Assembly (NCBI GenBank): GCA_027257055.1
Contig: JAPVLO010000161.1
Location: 5,224,501 to 5,288,500, forward strand
Direction of reading: 5' to 3'
DNA: 64,000 bases
Origin: Cephalopachus bancanus
Taxonomy: Eukaryota; Chordata; Mammalia; Primates; Tarsiidae
The notes beneath the pieces are model-generated. The model had not been told where the DNA came from. It was given only the letters and a program-made list of their open reading frames with translations, and did not search any database. The position numbers and the translations under genes are program-made. Shown piece after piece: positions 46,769-60,169 of this stretch (within the stretch, counting starts at the first letter, position 1; each line of letters begins with the position of its first letter).

Positions 46769-47231
46769 ACATATATAGTCAATACTTTAATACACATTTT
46801 GAGTGTGTTTCTGATTTTTTTGTAGGGTACATTTCTAGAAATGGGATTGCTGTGCCAAAAAGTAAAAATGTTTTTTTAAGGCTCATGGTACACTGTACGA
46901 AATGATCTCTGAAAATGCTACAGTTTGTGCTTCTATCAGTGAGGTACATTTTTTTTTGTACATTCACAGGCGTGTACTGCTATCCTAAATTTTCATCTTT
47001 GCCAACTTGACAAGAGAAAAATTGTGTTTCATTATATTTTATTTTACATTTCCTTGATTGCTAATGAGGTTGAATATTTTTCATCTGTGGTTGGCCCTTT
47101 GTATGTCTAGTCACATTTTTCTCAATACATGATGGTACTCACAAAGATTTCTATGCACAATGAATGAATTATCCTCTCTAGTTATCATTTTACAAAGAAT
47201 TACCTACAGCCTACTCCTAGCAGATTCAATT

Positions 47232-47300
47232 CTTTTTTTTTAGATTAGAAAATATGGTTTCTTTAGAAACTAAATTAGAAAAAGAGAGAGAGGAGATTCA
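47232..47300 (-). mobile_element. Short retroposed LTR 3' end with target duplication
   Basis: About 50 bp of LTR (minus strand, same family as 58,980-59,030) ends at the same site as the 41.87-kb copy, followed by poly(A). It is flanked by 'agattcaattcttttttt' on both sides. The AATAAA is degenerate here (AAGAAA). Confidence 0.75.
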
Positions 47301-47371
47301 ATTCTTTTTTTAGGCATGTATGTATGCCTTACATTTGAGATAAACTCCCTTTTTTAATACATATAACCCAG

Positions 47372-47636
47372 CCAGGCTCGGTGGCTTAGCCTGTAATCCC
47401 AGCACTTTGGGAGGCCAAGGTGAGAGGATTGTCTGAGCCCAAGGGTTCGAGACCAGCCTGGGCAACTTGTTGAGACCTCATCTCTACAATAAATCAAAAT
47501 ATTAGCTGGCGGAAGTCTGAGGCAGAAGGATCGCCTGAGCCCAGCAGGTCAAGACTGCAGTGGCTGGGAGCATGCCACTGTCCTCCAGCCTGGGTGACAG
47601 AGTGAAACTCCTACTCAAAAAAAAAAAAAAAAAAAG
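47372..47636 (+). mobile_element. Alu with right-arm deletion
   Basis: About 40 bp after 'aatattagctgg' is missing; the copy continues 'cggaagtctgaggcagaagg'. Confidence 0.92.
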
Positions 47637-47639
47637 AGC

Positions 47640-48140
47640 AGGCAGGCAACTGCTGGGCAGAACCGAAGTGTGCAGGGTATCTAGAGGCCAGTCCTGGCTG
47701 GCGCCCTTCTCCTTGAGGCCATGGTGCAGGCAGAGCTTGGGGCAAGCAGCAGGTTGTGAGATAAAAAAACAAGAATTAAGCAGGAAAACTGACCTCAAGT
47801 GTCTTAAGTAAGCAGCTGCATACCAGTTGCCTGAACCGCAATCTCTGCCTCTGTGAACTCGTTTTACTGCACCTCATGTGGAAATGTCCATAAAGATGTC
47901 TGCTTCAGTACTTGTTGACGAAGTAACCGTTCCCAGTCCTAAATTTAAAATTGTAAGCCCACCAATGGCAAACCCATGTATGCTGTAACCACGAAACTGA
48001 GGATCGGGGCTCAAGTTTTGGGAGGTTACTCCACCTGAGACTTCCAGAATAAACACCTTCCATTCTCCTCTCAGTCTCCAGTGACTGCTCTGAGTGTGTT
48101 CATTCCTGTTCGTGGTGAGTTGCTGCAGTTGCTGCAACAG
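47640..48140 (+). mobile_element. Possible ERV-B 5' LTR
   Basis: It precedes a decayed pol in the right orientation. It contains 'ttccagaataaacaccttcc' (AATAAA near 48,049) followed by a T/C-rich U5-like stretch ending 'gctgcaaca'. No second LTR copy confirms the limits. Confidence 0.4.
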
Positions 48141-48224
48141 TTGGTCTACATACCAAGGTTTGGTTTATTGTTAGAGTCTTTTTGCTGTTGGCTATGCCTA
48201 TATCACTATGAGTGATATTGCAAC

Positions 48225-49018
48225 ACTTATACCAATAACAAGGATTCTTTGGATGGCAACCAATATTGCTGGTATCTTAGACCAACTAGGGACACAGTTG
48301 GCCACATAGTATTTTGTAGTGGATTTGGCTAATGCTTTTAGTATTGATATTCATACAGGTTGTCCAGACCCGTTCGTGTTCACCTGGGATGGAAGACGAT
48401 GAACATCTGTGGTGCGACCAATCAGGTATTTGCATAGCCCTACGTTTTGTCATGGCCTGGTTGCTCAAGATTTGGAAAATTGGGGGCAACTTGCATCAGT
48501 GTCTCCATTTCATTGTACAGATGATGCCATGCTAGCCTCTGATTCTCTTACAGACCTAGAGCAGGCAGCACCCCAGCTGATTGAACATTTGCAGGAAAAA
48601 AGATTTTCAGCTGTTATTGATAAGATCCAGGCTTTTCCCCACCCAACACTGCCCAAACAGCTGCAAGAACTTTGGGGGCTTTTAGGGCATTATCCCACAT
48701 TTAGCACAGATAGTACGGCCCTTATAAAGATTATCGAAAAAGGATCCCATTGGGACTGGACAGAGGTGTGCCAACAGGCATTCATTGCTGCCAAAATCAC
48801 TGCAGTGCCGTCCAGGCATTGGGCATTCCAAGCCAATCCCTTCCCTGTGAGTTGGATGTAAATGCTACCCAGGAGGGATATGCTTGGGGGTTTTCACAGC
48901 AACAGGGGAAAGCTTGGCTTCCCATTGACTTTTGGTTGCAGATCTGGACAGACTCAGTAGCCAGTTGGCAACATCGTAAGATCAAACACATTGGACAGAA
49001 GACACCATAGAAAGTTGC
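48225..49018 (+). pseudogene. ERV-B reverse transcriptase to connection region
   Basis: The frames, shifted in places, show VVDLANAF (first catalytic motif), YLHSPTFCHGLVAQDL, then the polymerase active-site region reading HCTDDAML. The usual aromatic residue of the (Y/F)xDD box is replaced by Cys. Further on are IDKIQAFPHP, KGSHWDWTE and CELDVNATQEGYAWG (connection/RNase H entry). One frame stays open at 48,409-48,861. It resembles ERV-A pol in type but is a separate, differently decayed element. Gag is missing. Confidence 0.8.
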
Positions 49019-49980
49019 AAAAGATTGAGGGTTCCCCCATTAAAGACTTTGACATAGTAACTGCTTGCCAAGATTGCTCCACATGTGCTGAGAGGCACCT
49101 GTGGAGACTGCCAGTAGAAGGTGGACATATCAAATGGGGCCATGAGCCCTTGACCCACTAGCAAGTAGACTATATTGGCCCCTTCTCATGTTGGAAGGGA
49201 CCCAATTCACCCTCACTTATGCTGGTACTATTACAGGATTACTGCAGGCCTTCTCTACCAAATGAGCTACACAGCACTCAACCATCAGAGGACTGTCACA
49301 GCTCCTGGCAGCATACAGCACTCCTGAAGCCATTGAAAGCGACCAGGGGCCAGGCTCAGTGGCTCAGACTGTAATCCCAGCCCTTTGGGAGGCCGAGGCG
49401 AGTGGATTGCCTGAACCCACGGGTTAAAGACCGGCCCAGACAACTTGGCAAGACCTCATCTCTACAATAAAATTAAAAATTAACCAGGTGTGGTAGCGCA
49501 CACCTGTAGTTCCGGCTACTTGTAAGGCTGAGGTGGAAGGATCGCCAGAGTCCAACAGGTCGACGCTGGGTGGCCGTGAGTGTGCTACTGCCCTCCAGCC
49601 TGGGCGACAGAGTGAGACTCCAACTCAAAAAAAAAAAAAGAACAAAGAAAAAAGAAAGCAACCAGGGAACCCACTTGACTGGACATCAAGTGCAAAAGTA
49701 GGCTGAGTGGCTGCAGATTGGTGATTTCACCTACCCTACAATCCCACGGGCACTGTTCTAATAGAAAGATACAATGGCATGCTAAAGGATGCTTTAATGA
49801 CAGATCAGCACTCATTGCGGGGTGGATGACACAACTGCATGTGCATGAACCAATCCACACTCTCAACGAGAGACCCCGCCCAGACCATCCAGCACCCCTA
49901 GACATGCTGACACAGCCATGGGCAATGCCCCTGAGGATGGAACTCCAGACACAAGAATCATCATTGCAACTAAGCTGAGA
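49019..49980 (+). pseudogene. ERV-B integrase remnant, split by Alu
   Basis: Most of RNase H appears deleted. The sequence passes to an integrase zinc-domain remnant (CQDCSTCA near 49,065), then VDYIGPF (catalytic Asp, about 49,168) and ESDQG, which resumes after the Alu as GTHLTG. That is the second catalytic Asp region. Frameshifts and stops are present. Continuation to about 50,440 is probably more ERV-B interior without a recognisable domain. Confidence 0.75.
49349..49640 (+). mobile_element. Alu in ERV-B integrase
   Basis: It is flanked by 'gaaagcgaccaggg' and 'gaaagcaaccaggg' and inserted within the DQGTH-type motif. Confidence 0.95.
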
Positions 49981-50877
49981 AAGTGAGAATAGCCTGTCGC
50001 TGCCCACCCCACAGGGCATAGTACCCAGAGAGAATATGCCCCATTGGCCCTGGGAATTCAATCTGAACCCCACTGGCGCTCCCTGCTGGCTCCCTAGGGA
50101 GAGAGGCTAGTTCATAATTTAGTTATGTGTCCCGTGGTTATGGGAAAATGGAAAAATACTGTTAAGTGTAACAACCCTGGATCTCAAATACTCAAAAGGG
50201 GGACGATTATCATGTATATGTGGCAATTCAGGACACCCCCACTGTCCGTCCATGTCATGGAAGGGGCCTGATAGAAAATGGTATTCCAGGCTGAGGAGGC
50301 CTCCCCAAAGTGCCACGGTGTTGTCACAGGACCAGAATGTTGCTGATGTTTTACTAGATAATTGGAACTTACCTTTGCTGATTTCTCTCAAACACCTATC
50401 TTATCAACCTTGGCCTGAGAGCCCTTTCCCAAGTGGTTCGAGTCGCTGTTAGGTCAGTGGGCCCGTGTCCTGGGAAGGATGCAAAGAATTGCACAAAAGT
50501 TGGATTAGAAAAGAAAGTTTATTTAGAAAATAGATCAGAGAAAAAAGAGTGGGTCCACCTCTCCAAAACTAGAGAGGGGGCCTGACACTTAAGAATATTT
50601 GGCAGCAGATGCTTGAGGTTGAAAGCTTTTGAAGCTTCTTTTGGGGGCCGCCAGGCAAGCATTCACTGGAACTGTTGCCATGGTGATGGGGTGGTGGTCT
50701 GTGTTATGGAGATAGCAAAGGGCTGATCACAAAAGATTAGCTTGACCCTTTATGGCAGGAAGACAAATAATTTGGATAAAAGGGTAATTAGTACAAAAGC
50801 ATGCTTCGGGGATTACAAGTATCAGTCACTACCTCTGGGATGCCAGTTTTGTTCCTTGTTTAAAGATTATATAATGG

Positions 50878-51172
50878 GCCAGGCTCGGTGGCTCAGCCTG
50901 TAATCCCAGTGCTTTGGGAAGCTGAGGTGAGTGAATTGCCTGAGCCCGCAGGTTTGAGACCCGCCCGGGCAACTTGGCGAGACCTCATCTCTACAATAAA
51001 TCAAAAAATTAGCCGAGCGTGGTAACACATGCCTGTAGTTCTAGCTACTTGGAAGGCTGAGGCGGAAGGATTGCCGGAGCCCAGCAGGTCGAGGCTGCGG
51101 TGGCCGGGAGTGGCCACTGCACTCCAGTCTGGGCGACAGAGTGAGACTCCAACTCAAAAAAAAAAAAAAAAA
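50878..51172 (+). mobile_element. Alu in solo LTR copy 1
   Basis: It is flanked by 'agattatataatggg' and 'agatgatataatggg'. Confidence 0.95.
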
Positions 51173-51246
51173 GATGATATAATGGGTTGAAGTAAGCTGC
51201 TGGAAAAGCATGACAAAGTTAAGCAATGTTAAAATGACTGCCACAG

Positions 51247-51560
51247 TTAGGCGCGGTGGCTCAAGCCTATAATCCCAGCACTTTGGGAGGCAGAGGTGAG
51301 AGGATTGCCTGAGCTCAGGGGTTCGAGACCATCCTGAGCAACATGGCGAGACCTCATCTCTACAATAAATCAAAAAAATTAGCTGGGCATGGTGGTACAT
51401 GCCTGTGGTTCCAGCTACTTGGAAGGCTGAGGCGGAAAGATCGCCCTGAGCCCAGTAGGTGGAGGCTGCGGCGGCTGGAAGCATGCCACTGCACTCTAGC
51501 CTGGGCGACAGAGTGAGACTCCGACTCAAATAAAATAAAATAATAAAATAACATAATAAT
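51247..51560 (+). mobile_element. Second Alu in solo LTR copy 1
   Basis: It is flanked by 'aaaatgactgccac' and 'gaaatggctgccac'. The tail is a (aaaat)n-like repeat. Confidence 0.94.
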
Positions 51561-51627
51561 AAAATAAATGAAATGGCTGCCACTCTGACTAAAGTTACTC
51601 CATTTTGGCTTTTCACCCTTTCAATCA

Positions 51628-52009
51628 CTAATCTTTTTTTCTTTTTTGGCAAAAGGTAATAATAGGTGTTAGAATGACTGTAGCACTTTTGCTGTTTGGA
51701 TCCTATGCCCTTTATGGCATATGTGGGATATGGATGAAATATTTGACTTGTATTTCCACCTCAGGGAACTTGTGGGAGATCAGTGTTACACAAAGATGGT
51801 AAGGGTGGAAAAAATCAATGTGGAGGTGGAGTGTGAGGTATTGTCTGGGCATAGACAGTTTCCCCCATACCTGGCTTCTTTCTGCCCCCTCCCTCAGGGA
51901 GTGGCCTCTGGTCAAAGTTGGTCTCTGAAGGATATGCATATATTCCCAGTAATGAATCATGGGATGCAGGTGCTCAGGCAAAGCTGAAAACACTATAGGT
52001 GTCACTCTT
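51628..52009. other. Intergenic, nothing recognised
   Basis: This is unique-looking sequence. It may be leftover ERV-B interior separated by the solo LTR, but I see no motif. Confidence 0.4.
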
Positions 52010-52310
52010 TTTTTTTTTTTGAGTAGGAGTCTCACTCTGTCGCCCAGGTTGGAGTGCAGTGGCACACTCACGGCCACCGCAGCCTCTACTGGCTGGGCTC
52101 AGGCAATCCTTCCGCCTCAGCCTTCCAAGTAGCTGGAACCACAGGTGTGCACCACCACACCCGGCTAATTTTTTTTGCTTTTTGATTTATTGTAGAGATT
52201 AGGTCTGGCCAAGTTGTCCAGACTGGTCTTGAACCCCTGAGCTCAGGCAATCCTCTCGCCTCAGCCTCCCAAATTTCTGTGATTACAGGTGTGAGCCACT
52301 GGGCCTGGCC
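52010..52310 (-). mobile_element. Alu
   Basis: This antisense copy is flanked by perfect 'aggtgtcactctt' repeats. Confidence 0.95.
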
Positions 52311-52382
52311 AGGTGTCACTCTTAATTAATGTGATTGTAAACACTGAATAGCAATATAAATAATTAACTTGTTTGATCCCAT

Positions 52383-52446
52383 CTCAAGAAGAAGAAGGAG
52401 GAGGAGAAGAAGAAGAAGGAGAAAGAGCAGGAGGGGGAGGAGGAAT
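52383..52446. repeat. Purine tract (GAA/GGA)n
   Basis: This ~60-bp, almost pure purine run ('agaagaagaaggaggaggag' and similar) touches an Alu right arm on its right. Confidence 0.95.
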
Positions 52447-52600
52447 AAGCTGGGTGGGGTGGTGCGTACCTGGAGTCTCATCTGAGTCAGGGAAATCACT
52501 GGAGTGTAGGAACTTGAGGCTGTAGTGATCTATGATTGCAACACTGCACTTCAGCCTGGGCAGCAGAGTGCGACCCTGTCTCAAACAAACACAAAAACAA
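52447..52600 (+). mobile_element. Alu right arm (old)
   Basis: 'gctgggtggggtggtgcgta' to 'gaccctgtctcaaacaaaca' is a single diverged Alu monomer. Confidence 0.82.
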
Positions 52601-52788
52601 ACAAAACCAAGACACAGAACAGTTCCATACCACAAGCACCTGTTGTGCTGTCTTTTTATATTAACACCCAACTCCCTTCATCCCGTCCTGAGCTCCTGCA
52701 AACTACTATTCTGTTCTCCTCCATAATTCTGTCATTTCAAGAATGTTAAATACCTGGAATCATTCTATATGCAACCTTTTGGGTTTTT

Positions 52789-53084
52789 TTTTTGTTTGTT
52801 TTTTTTGAGTTGTAGTCTCACTCTGTCGCCCAGACTGGAGTGTAGTGGCCGCTCCTGGCCACCGCAGCCTCGACCTGCTGGGCTTCGGCGATCCTTCCGC
52901 CTCAACCTTCCGAGTAGCCGGAATTACAGGCTTGCGCTACCACGCCCGGCTGATTTTTTGATTTATTGTAGAGATGAGGTCTTGCCAAGTTGCCCAGGCG
53001 GGTCTCGAACCCGCAGGCTCAGGCAATCCACTCACCTCAGCCTCTCAAAGCGTGGGATTACAGGCTGAGCCACCGAGCCCGGCT
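52789..53084 (-). mobile_element. Alu, young
   Basis: This antisense CpG-rich copy is flanked by perfect 'atatgcaaccttttg' repeats. Confidence 0.96.
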
Positions 53085-53520
53085 TATATGCAACCTTTTG
53101 AAATTAAATTTTTTCAGTCAGCATATATCTCTTGAGATCCTTCCAAATTGCGTGTCAATAGTTCATCACTTGTGTTATTGAGTAGTAGTCTACTGCATGA
53201 ATGTGCCACAATTTGAGTGTTCACTGGCTGGATTGTTTCCACTTTGGGGCTATTGCAAATAAAGGTGCTATGAACATTATTTACATGTTTTGTGTGAACA
53301 TCAGCTTCTATATCTCTGGGATAAATACCTGGGAATGCAATTTCTGGGTTGTGTGGTAATTGATGTTTAGTTTTGAAAGAAACTGCCAGCTATTTTGCAG
53401 TGTAGCTGTGCCATATTACATTCCCATCAAGATTGTATGAGTGATGACTCTTCTCCACATCCTTACCAGCATTTGTCTGGAGATATTTTTATTGTCACAC
53501 TGTGGGGAGAGGAAATATTA
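53085..53520 (-). mobile_element. Old L1 3' UTR, antisense
   Basis: 'ttgcaaataaaggtgctatg' and 'gggataaatacctgggaatg' are antisense landmarks of an L1M 3' region. The Alu at 52,789 lies at its left edge. Confidence 0.75.
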
Positions 53521-55700
<2,180 letters not shown>

Positions 55701-56124
55701 CAACAAGGCTATTATCACACTAAAAACAACAAAAATAATAAACTAATGTAATCAGATAGCCAACTCATATACAGATTTACAAAGTTTTCCCCAATCTTCT
55801 ATAGCTATTTTTTTTCCCCCTCTTTGGTATGTCTCTTTAGTTTTTTTGGTTCTTGAACATTCCTCTGTTTTTGTTTTTGTTTTTTTCCATGACATTGACT
55901 TTTTGAAGAGACCAGGCCAATTACCTTATAAAATGTTTCATATATTGAGCCTGTGTATACATTTCTCTCTCCCCTGTATTTCCTATAAACTATAAGTTAG
56001 GTTTAAAGTCTTGATTAGATTCCAGCTAAACATTTGTGGCAAGAACACTTCATAGGAGGTGCTGTGTAATTCATGTTGCATCACAACAGGAAGCTCATGG
56101 TGCCTGTCTTGCTATTCATGATAC
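55701..56124. other. Intergenic, nothing recognised
   Basis: T-rich runs are present near 55,808-55,880. No element or exon is identified. Confidence 0.45.
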
Positions 56125-56892
56125 AGGTTGAGCATTCCTAACTAAAAATCCAAAGTGCTCTAAGATCTAAAACTTTTTTAGTGCCCTGATGAAATTAATT
56201 CACGTGTCTGGCCTATGTTATCACATGTGTGCATCCTCTACAAGTGGTTGTGCTTTTGTGTACTTTATTATACAGTACTTATTTCAAGCCCAGGATGTCC
56301 AGAAGCAAGTGTAAACGCAGTTATGTAGTTGGTATTGTATAGCCAATTGTGTTACCTGGGTACCTAGGCTAACTTTGTTGGACTTACAAACAAATTGAAC
56401 TTAAGAATGTGCTCTGGGGGGGGAGTGGGATTGGCAGTTGAGGGAAACTGCCAGGGGAGGGAGGGGCACACTTCATCAACAAGGGTACCTTCATAATGAA
56501 CATTTGTATAACTAACCCTGAATTGTAACCCACATCTTTAAAATAAAAAAATGTTTTCTAAAAAGGATAAATTCACAATTGCTTGAGGTATGAGAAGAAA
56601 GTATTTTCCCTTGGATTTGTGGTATAGCCCATCAAAATAATACTAAGAGAAATAAATGTTTAATGACCAAAAAAAAGAATGTGCCCTCAGAACAGAACTC
56701 GTTCATATGTAGAGAACTTACTGTGTAAGATTACCACCAGGCTATGTGTATAAGGTATATATGAAACATAAATAAATGTTGTGTTTAGACTTGGTTTCCA
56801 CTCCCAAGATAACTCATTATGTATATGCGGTTATTCTAAAATCTGAAACACTTTTGATCACAAGCATTTTGGATAAAGGATACTCAGCCGGT
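56125..56892. mobile_element. Tigger-like DNA transposon remnant, split by L1
   Basis: The ends form an inverted repeat: 'caggttgagcattcctaact' at the left, and at the right 'cattttggataaaggatact', whose complement reads back to the same sequence. The interior is diverged. The name is tentative. Confidence 0.6.
56416..56674 (+). mobile_element. 5'-truncated L1 with probable 3' transduction
   Basis: The L1 3' end ('cataatgaacatttgtataa', 'cccacatctttaaaataaaa') is followed not by the target duplication but by about 115 bp of unrelated sequence. That ends 'gaaataaatgtttaatgacc' plus A8. Only then does the duplication appear: 'aagaatgtgctct' at 56,403-56,415 and 'aagaatgtgccct' at 56,675-56,687. 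Confidence 0.8.
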
Positions 56893-57555
56893 ATTAACTC
56901 TGATCATAATGCGAAAGGGGTGACCCAAAGTTCTCCAATATAAAGGAATGTTTTACTCGTTAAATTTATCACGTAACCTGTGGAGAATACTTTAGCCCAA
57001 TATGAATATAACGTTCTGCAACAATTTGACACCTTTGAATCATTTGACCATCTCCATTCAAATCGATTTCATGGGAGGCTGCAAAACCATGTTCACATGA
57101 CAAAAAATGTACCACCTTAACCATTTTTGAGTGTATAGTTCGGTCACATTAAACACATTGATACTGTTGTGCAATCATTACCTCAACTCATCTCCCCAGA
57201 CTGAAACTCTATACCCACTAAACAATAACTCCCTATATTCCCCTCCCTCCCCCAGCTCCTGACAACCACCATTCTACTTTCTGTCTCTATGAATTGGTAA
57301 GTGGATTTATACAGTATTTGTCTTTTCGTGACTGACTTATTTCACTTAACATAATAACCCGCTCAAGGTTCATCCATGTTGTAGCAGGTATCATGACTTC
57401 CTTCATTTTAAGACTGAATACCATTCTATTGTAGGCATATACATTTCGCTTATACATTTGTAAACTAAGATTAAAGTCCTAAATCCCCCATCAATTGAAC
57501 AGACTCCCTCTTGGCCAAGGGAACCCTAGAAAACTCTTAAAAACTGAGTTCTCAG

Positions 57556-57690
57556 TGTCCACCTGTGGTCCTGGTTACTCAGGAGGCTGAGGCAGAAGAT
57601 CACTTGAGATCAGAGTTCAAGGCTACAGTGAGCTATGAATGAACCATGACAGTCCAGCTAGGGTGACAGAATGAGACCCTATCTTAAAAC
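57556..57690 (+). mobile_element. Alu right arm
   Basis: This single old monomer is followed by a full Alu. The pair is bracketed by 'aactgagttctcag' and 'aattgagttctcag'. Confidence 0.82.
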
Positions 57691-57710
57691 AAAAACAAAA
57701 ACAAAACAGC

Positions 57711-57990
57711 CGAGTTGGGTGACTCAGCCTGTAATCCTGTGCTTTGGGAGGCTGAGGTGAGTGGACTGCCTGCCTGGGCAACTTGGCGAGACTTCATTGC
57801 TACAATAAAAAAAAAAACAAAAAACAATTAGCCGGGCATGGTAGTGCGCCTGTAGTTCCAGCTACTTGGAAGGCTGAGGCGGAAGGATCGCTGGAGCCCA
57901 GCAAGTCGAGGCTGCGGTGGGAGGGAGCGGCCACTGCACTCCAGTCTGGGCGACAGAGTGAGACTCCAACTCAAAAAAAAAAAAAAAAAA
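57711..57990 (+). mobile_element. Alu with left-arm deletion
   Basis: About 25 bp is missing ('gtggactgcctgcctgggca'). The right arm is of the young type. Confidence 0.92.
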
Positions 57991-58246
57991 ATTGAGTTCT
58001 CAGCCATGATGGGAAGTGAGGTCGGACGTGCTTGGTTATATCCCCTCCCTTGAGTTTAGGCACAGCAGACCAGCATTAATGTTAAAATAGAGATAAGACT
58101 GATAAAACAGACTCTTTGTGACAATAGATACCAAATTATAAACAAGACCCGAGGTCATGCAAGATAAGGGTTAAGTCACACCTGCAGGCCATCAAGCTTG
58201 CCAAACAGCTTATATTGCGGTTGACTCTAGCATAGCGCATTTATCT

Positions 58247-58543
58247 TCTTTTTTTTTTTTTTTTGAGTCTCACTGTCACCCAGGCTGGAGTGCAGTGACA
58301 TGCTCACAGCATCAACCTGCTGAGCTCCGGTGATCGTTCTGCCTCAGCCTTCCAAGTAGCCAGAACTATAGATGCGCACTACCATGCCTGGCTAATTTTT
58401 TATTTTTATTTTTTATTGTAGATACGATGTCTCGCCAAGTTACCCAGGCTGGTCCCCACCCCACAGGCTCAGGCAATCCCCACTTGCCTCTTGCCTCGGC
58501 CTCCCAAAGTGCTGGGATTACAGGCTGAGCCATCAAACCCGGA
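58247..58543 (-). mobile_element. Alu
   Basis: This antisense copy is flanked by 'gcgcatttatctt' and 'gcacttttatctt'. Confidence 0.93.
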
Positions 58544-58594
58544 CAGCACTTTTATCTTAATGTTAGGTTAAAAGTTCCTGCTGGGCCTCCAAAA

Positions 58595-59592
58595 TGTTAG
58601 GTCAGGCCCGATGGGGGGGTGGCCTGGTCTGTGATCTGGTGCCCCGCAAAGGATGCAAAGAATTGCACAGAAAACCGGGCTCAATGGCTCAGCCTGTATT
58701 CCCTCGCCTTTGGGAGGCTGAGGAGAGTGGATTGCCTGAGCCTGCGGGTTCGAGACCCGCCTGGGCAACTTGGTGAGACCTCATCTCTACAATAAATCAA
58801 AATATTAGCCGGGCATGGTAGCGCGCACCTGTAGTTCCAGCTACTTGGAAGGCTGAGGTGGAAGGATCGCCGGAGCCCAGCAGGTCAAGGCTGCGGTGGC
58901 CGGGAGCGGCCACTGCACTCCAGTCTGGGTGACCGAGTGAGACTCCAACTCAAAAAAAAAAAAAAAAGAATTGCACAGAAATTAGATTGGAAAATATAGT
59001 TTATTTAGAAAGTAAATTAGAGGGAGAGAGAGAGAAGATTCATCTCCCCAAGGTAGGGGAAGGGGCTGAAGCTAAGAAAACATGGCAGTCATAGCTCAAA
59101 GAGCCACATGGATACACCAAAGTTTAACAAAGCAACGGTGACTGCTGTTTGAAGTTGAATGTCTTTTAAACCTTCCCCCTGGTGGGCAGGTCATTAAGGT
59201 GGTTGGTTGGTGGTCTGCTCCATATCATAACTGAGCACAGGTAAGCACAGGTACTGACATCAGGTGATGGACAGCAGGCAGGTGGGCGGGCTAGTCACAT
59301 GACTGTTGTCATGTTGATGGTATCTGTCATGAAGGGCTGATTTGGTTAACTTGGGTCTTAGGGGTGGAGGCAAATACTTGAAATAGAAAAGCTAATTAGT
59401 ACAAAACAAGCCGAGGAAGGGGGTTGTAAAACAATGATCAACAGCTACCTCTGAGAAGCTGGTTCTGTCGTTGGCTAGTGATTAGAGAGTCAATTAAAGT
59501 GAACTGCTAGAAAAACATGACAGATATAGGCAATGCTAAAATAGCTGCTCATTGAGTATATTGATTCCATCTTATGTCTTTTCACTTAAACA
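58595..59592 (-). mobile_element. Solo LTR, minus orientation, copy 2, nested in another LTR
   Basis: It starts TGTTAGGTCAG like copy 1 and ends ...TTAAACA. On the minus strand 'ctttctaaataaactatatt' near 59,005 is the polyadenylation signal. An Alu splits it. It interrupts the plus-oriented LTR between 'gggcctccaaaa' and 'ttcctttctgctaact'. Confidence 0.78.
58674..58967 (+). mobile_element. Alu, deepest level of the nested stack
   Basis: It is flanked by perfect 'aagaattgcacagaaa' repeats. Confidence 0.96.
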
Positions 59593-59902
59593 TTCCTTTC
59601 TGCTAACTCCAAGTTTTTAGACAAAGTTTTGTTCATTTAGCCAGTTGCAGATTAAAGAATCTCTGAATCCACCTATGACTTGTAGGCCTCTCACTTCAAG
59701 ATATCTTGTCTTTTCCAGTCAAACCAATGTATACCTTCCATATACTGATTTATGTCTTTGCCTGTAACTCCTCCCTCCCTGGAATGTATAAAACCAAACT
59801 ATCATCCGACCACTTATGGTGCACTTTCTCAGAACTCCTCGAGACTGTGAGCCATGGTCACTCATATTGGCTCAGAATAAACCTCTTTAAAATATTTTAC
59901 TG

Positions 59903-60092
59903 GACTGAGTATCACATGTTCTCACTTATAAGCAGATCTTGAACAATTATCAAAATACTATAAGAAAGGGATTGGCAGTAGTGGAAATCTGTGGGGGGGT
60001 GGCAAACCTCATCAACAAAGGTACATGCATAATGAACATTTGTATACCTAACCCTGAATTGTACCCCACATCTTTAAAAGAAAAAAAATATA
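59903..60092 (+). mobile_element. 5'-truncated L1, lineage-type 3' end
   Basis: It contains 'gttctcacttataagcagat' to 'ccccacatctttaaaagaaa'. It is flanked by 'aatattttactgg' and 'aatattttaccagg' and sits in the last part of the LTR. Confidence 0.85.
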
Positions 60093-60169
60093 TAATATTT
60101 TACCAGGCTTGGTTTTTCTGTTAACACATTCATCCATTAATGGACATTTGGGTTGTTACCACCTCTTGG

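Larger units (their letters stand above)
45471..47230 (-). mobile_element. Old L1M/HAL1-type remnant, interrupted
   Basis: 45,480-45,760 and 46,780-47,215 are antisense old-L1 3' UTR ('gtagggtacatttctagaaa', 'ttgctaatgaggttgaatat'). Three Alus interrupt it. Confidence 0.6.
50447..51627 (-). mobile_element. Solo LTR, minus orientation, copy 1
   Basis: The limits TGTTAGGTCAG (left) and ...CAATCA (right) correspond to the copy at 58,595. On the minus strand 'ctaaataaactttc' supplies the polyadenylation signal near 50,520. Two Alus are inserted. The internal region of the parent ERV is absent. Confidence 0.75.
57461..60125 (+). mobile_element. LTR, plus orientation, multiply interrupted
   Basis: Its pieces are 57,461-57,555, 57,991-58,246, 58,544-58,594, 59,593-59,902 and 60,093-60,125. 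It has 'gaatgtataaaaccaaac' (TATA-like) and 'cagaataaacctctttaaa' (AATAAA) in the right order, and starts TG and ends CA. It is inserted in the old L1. Confidence 0.7.
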
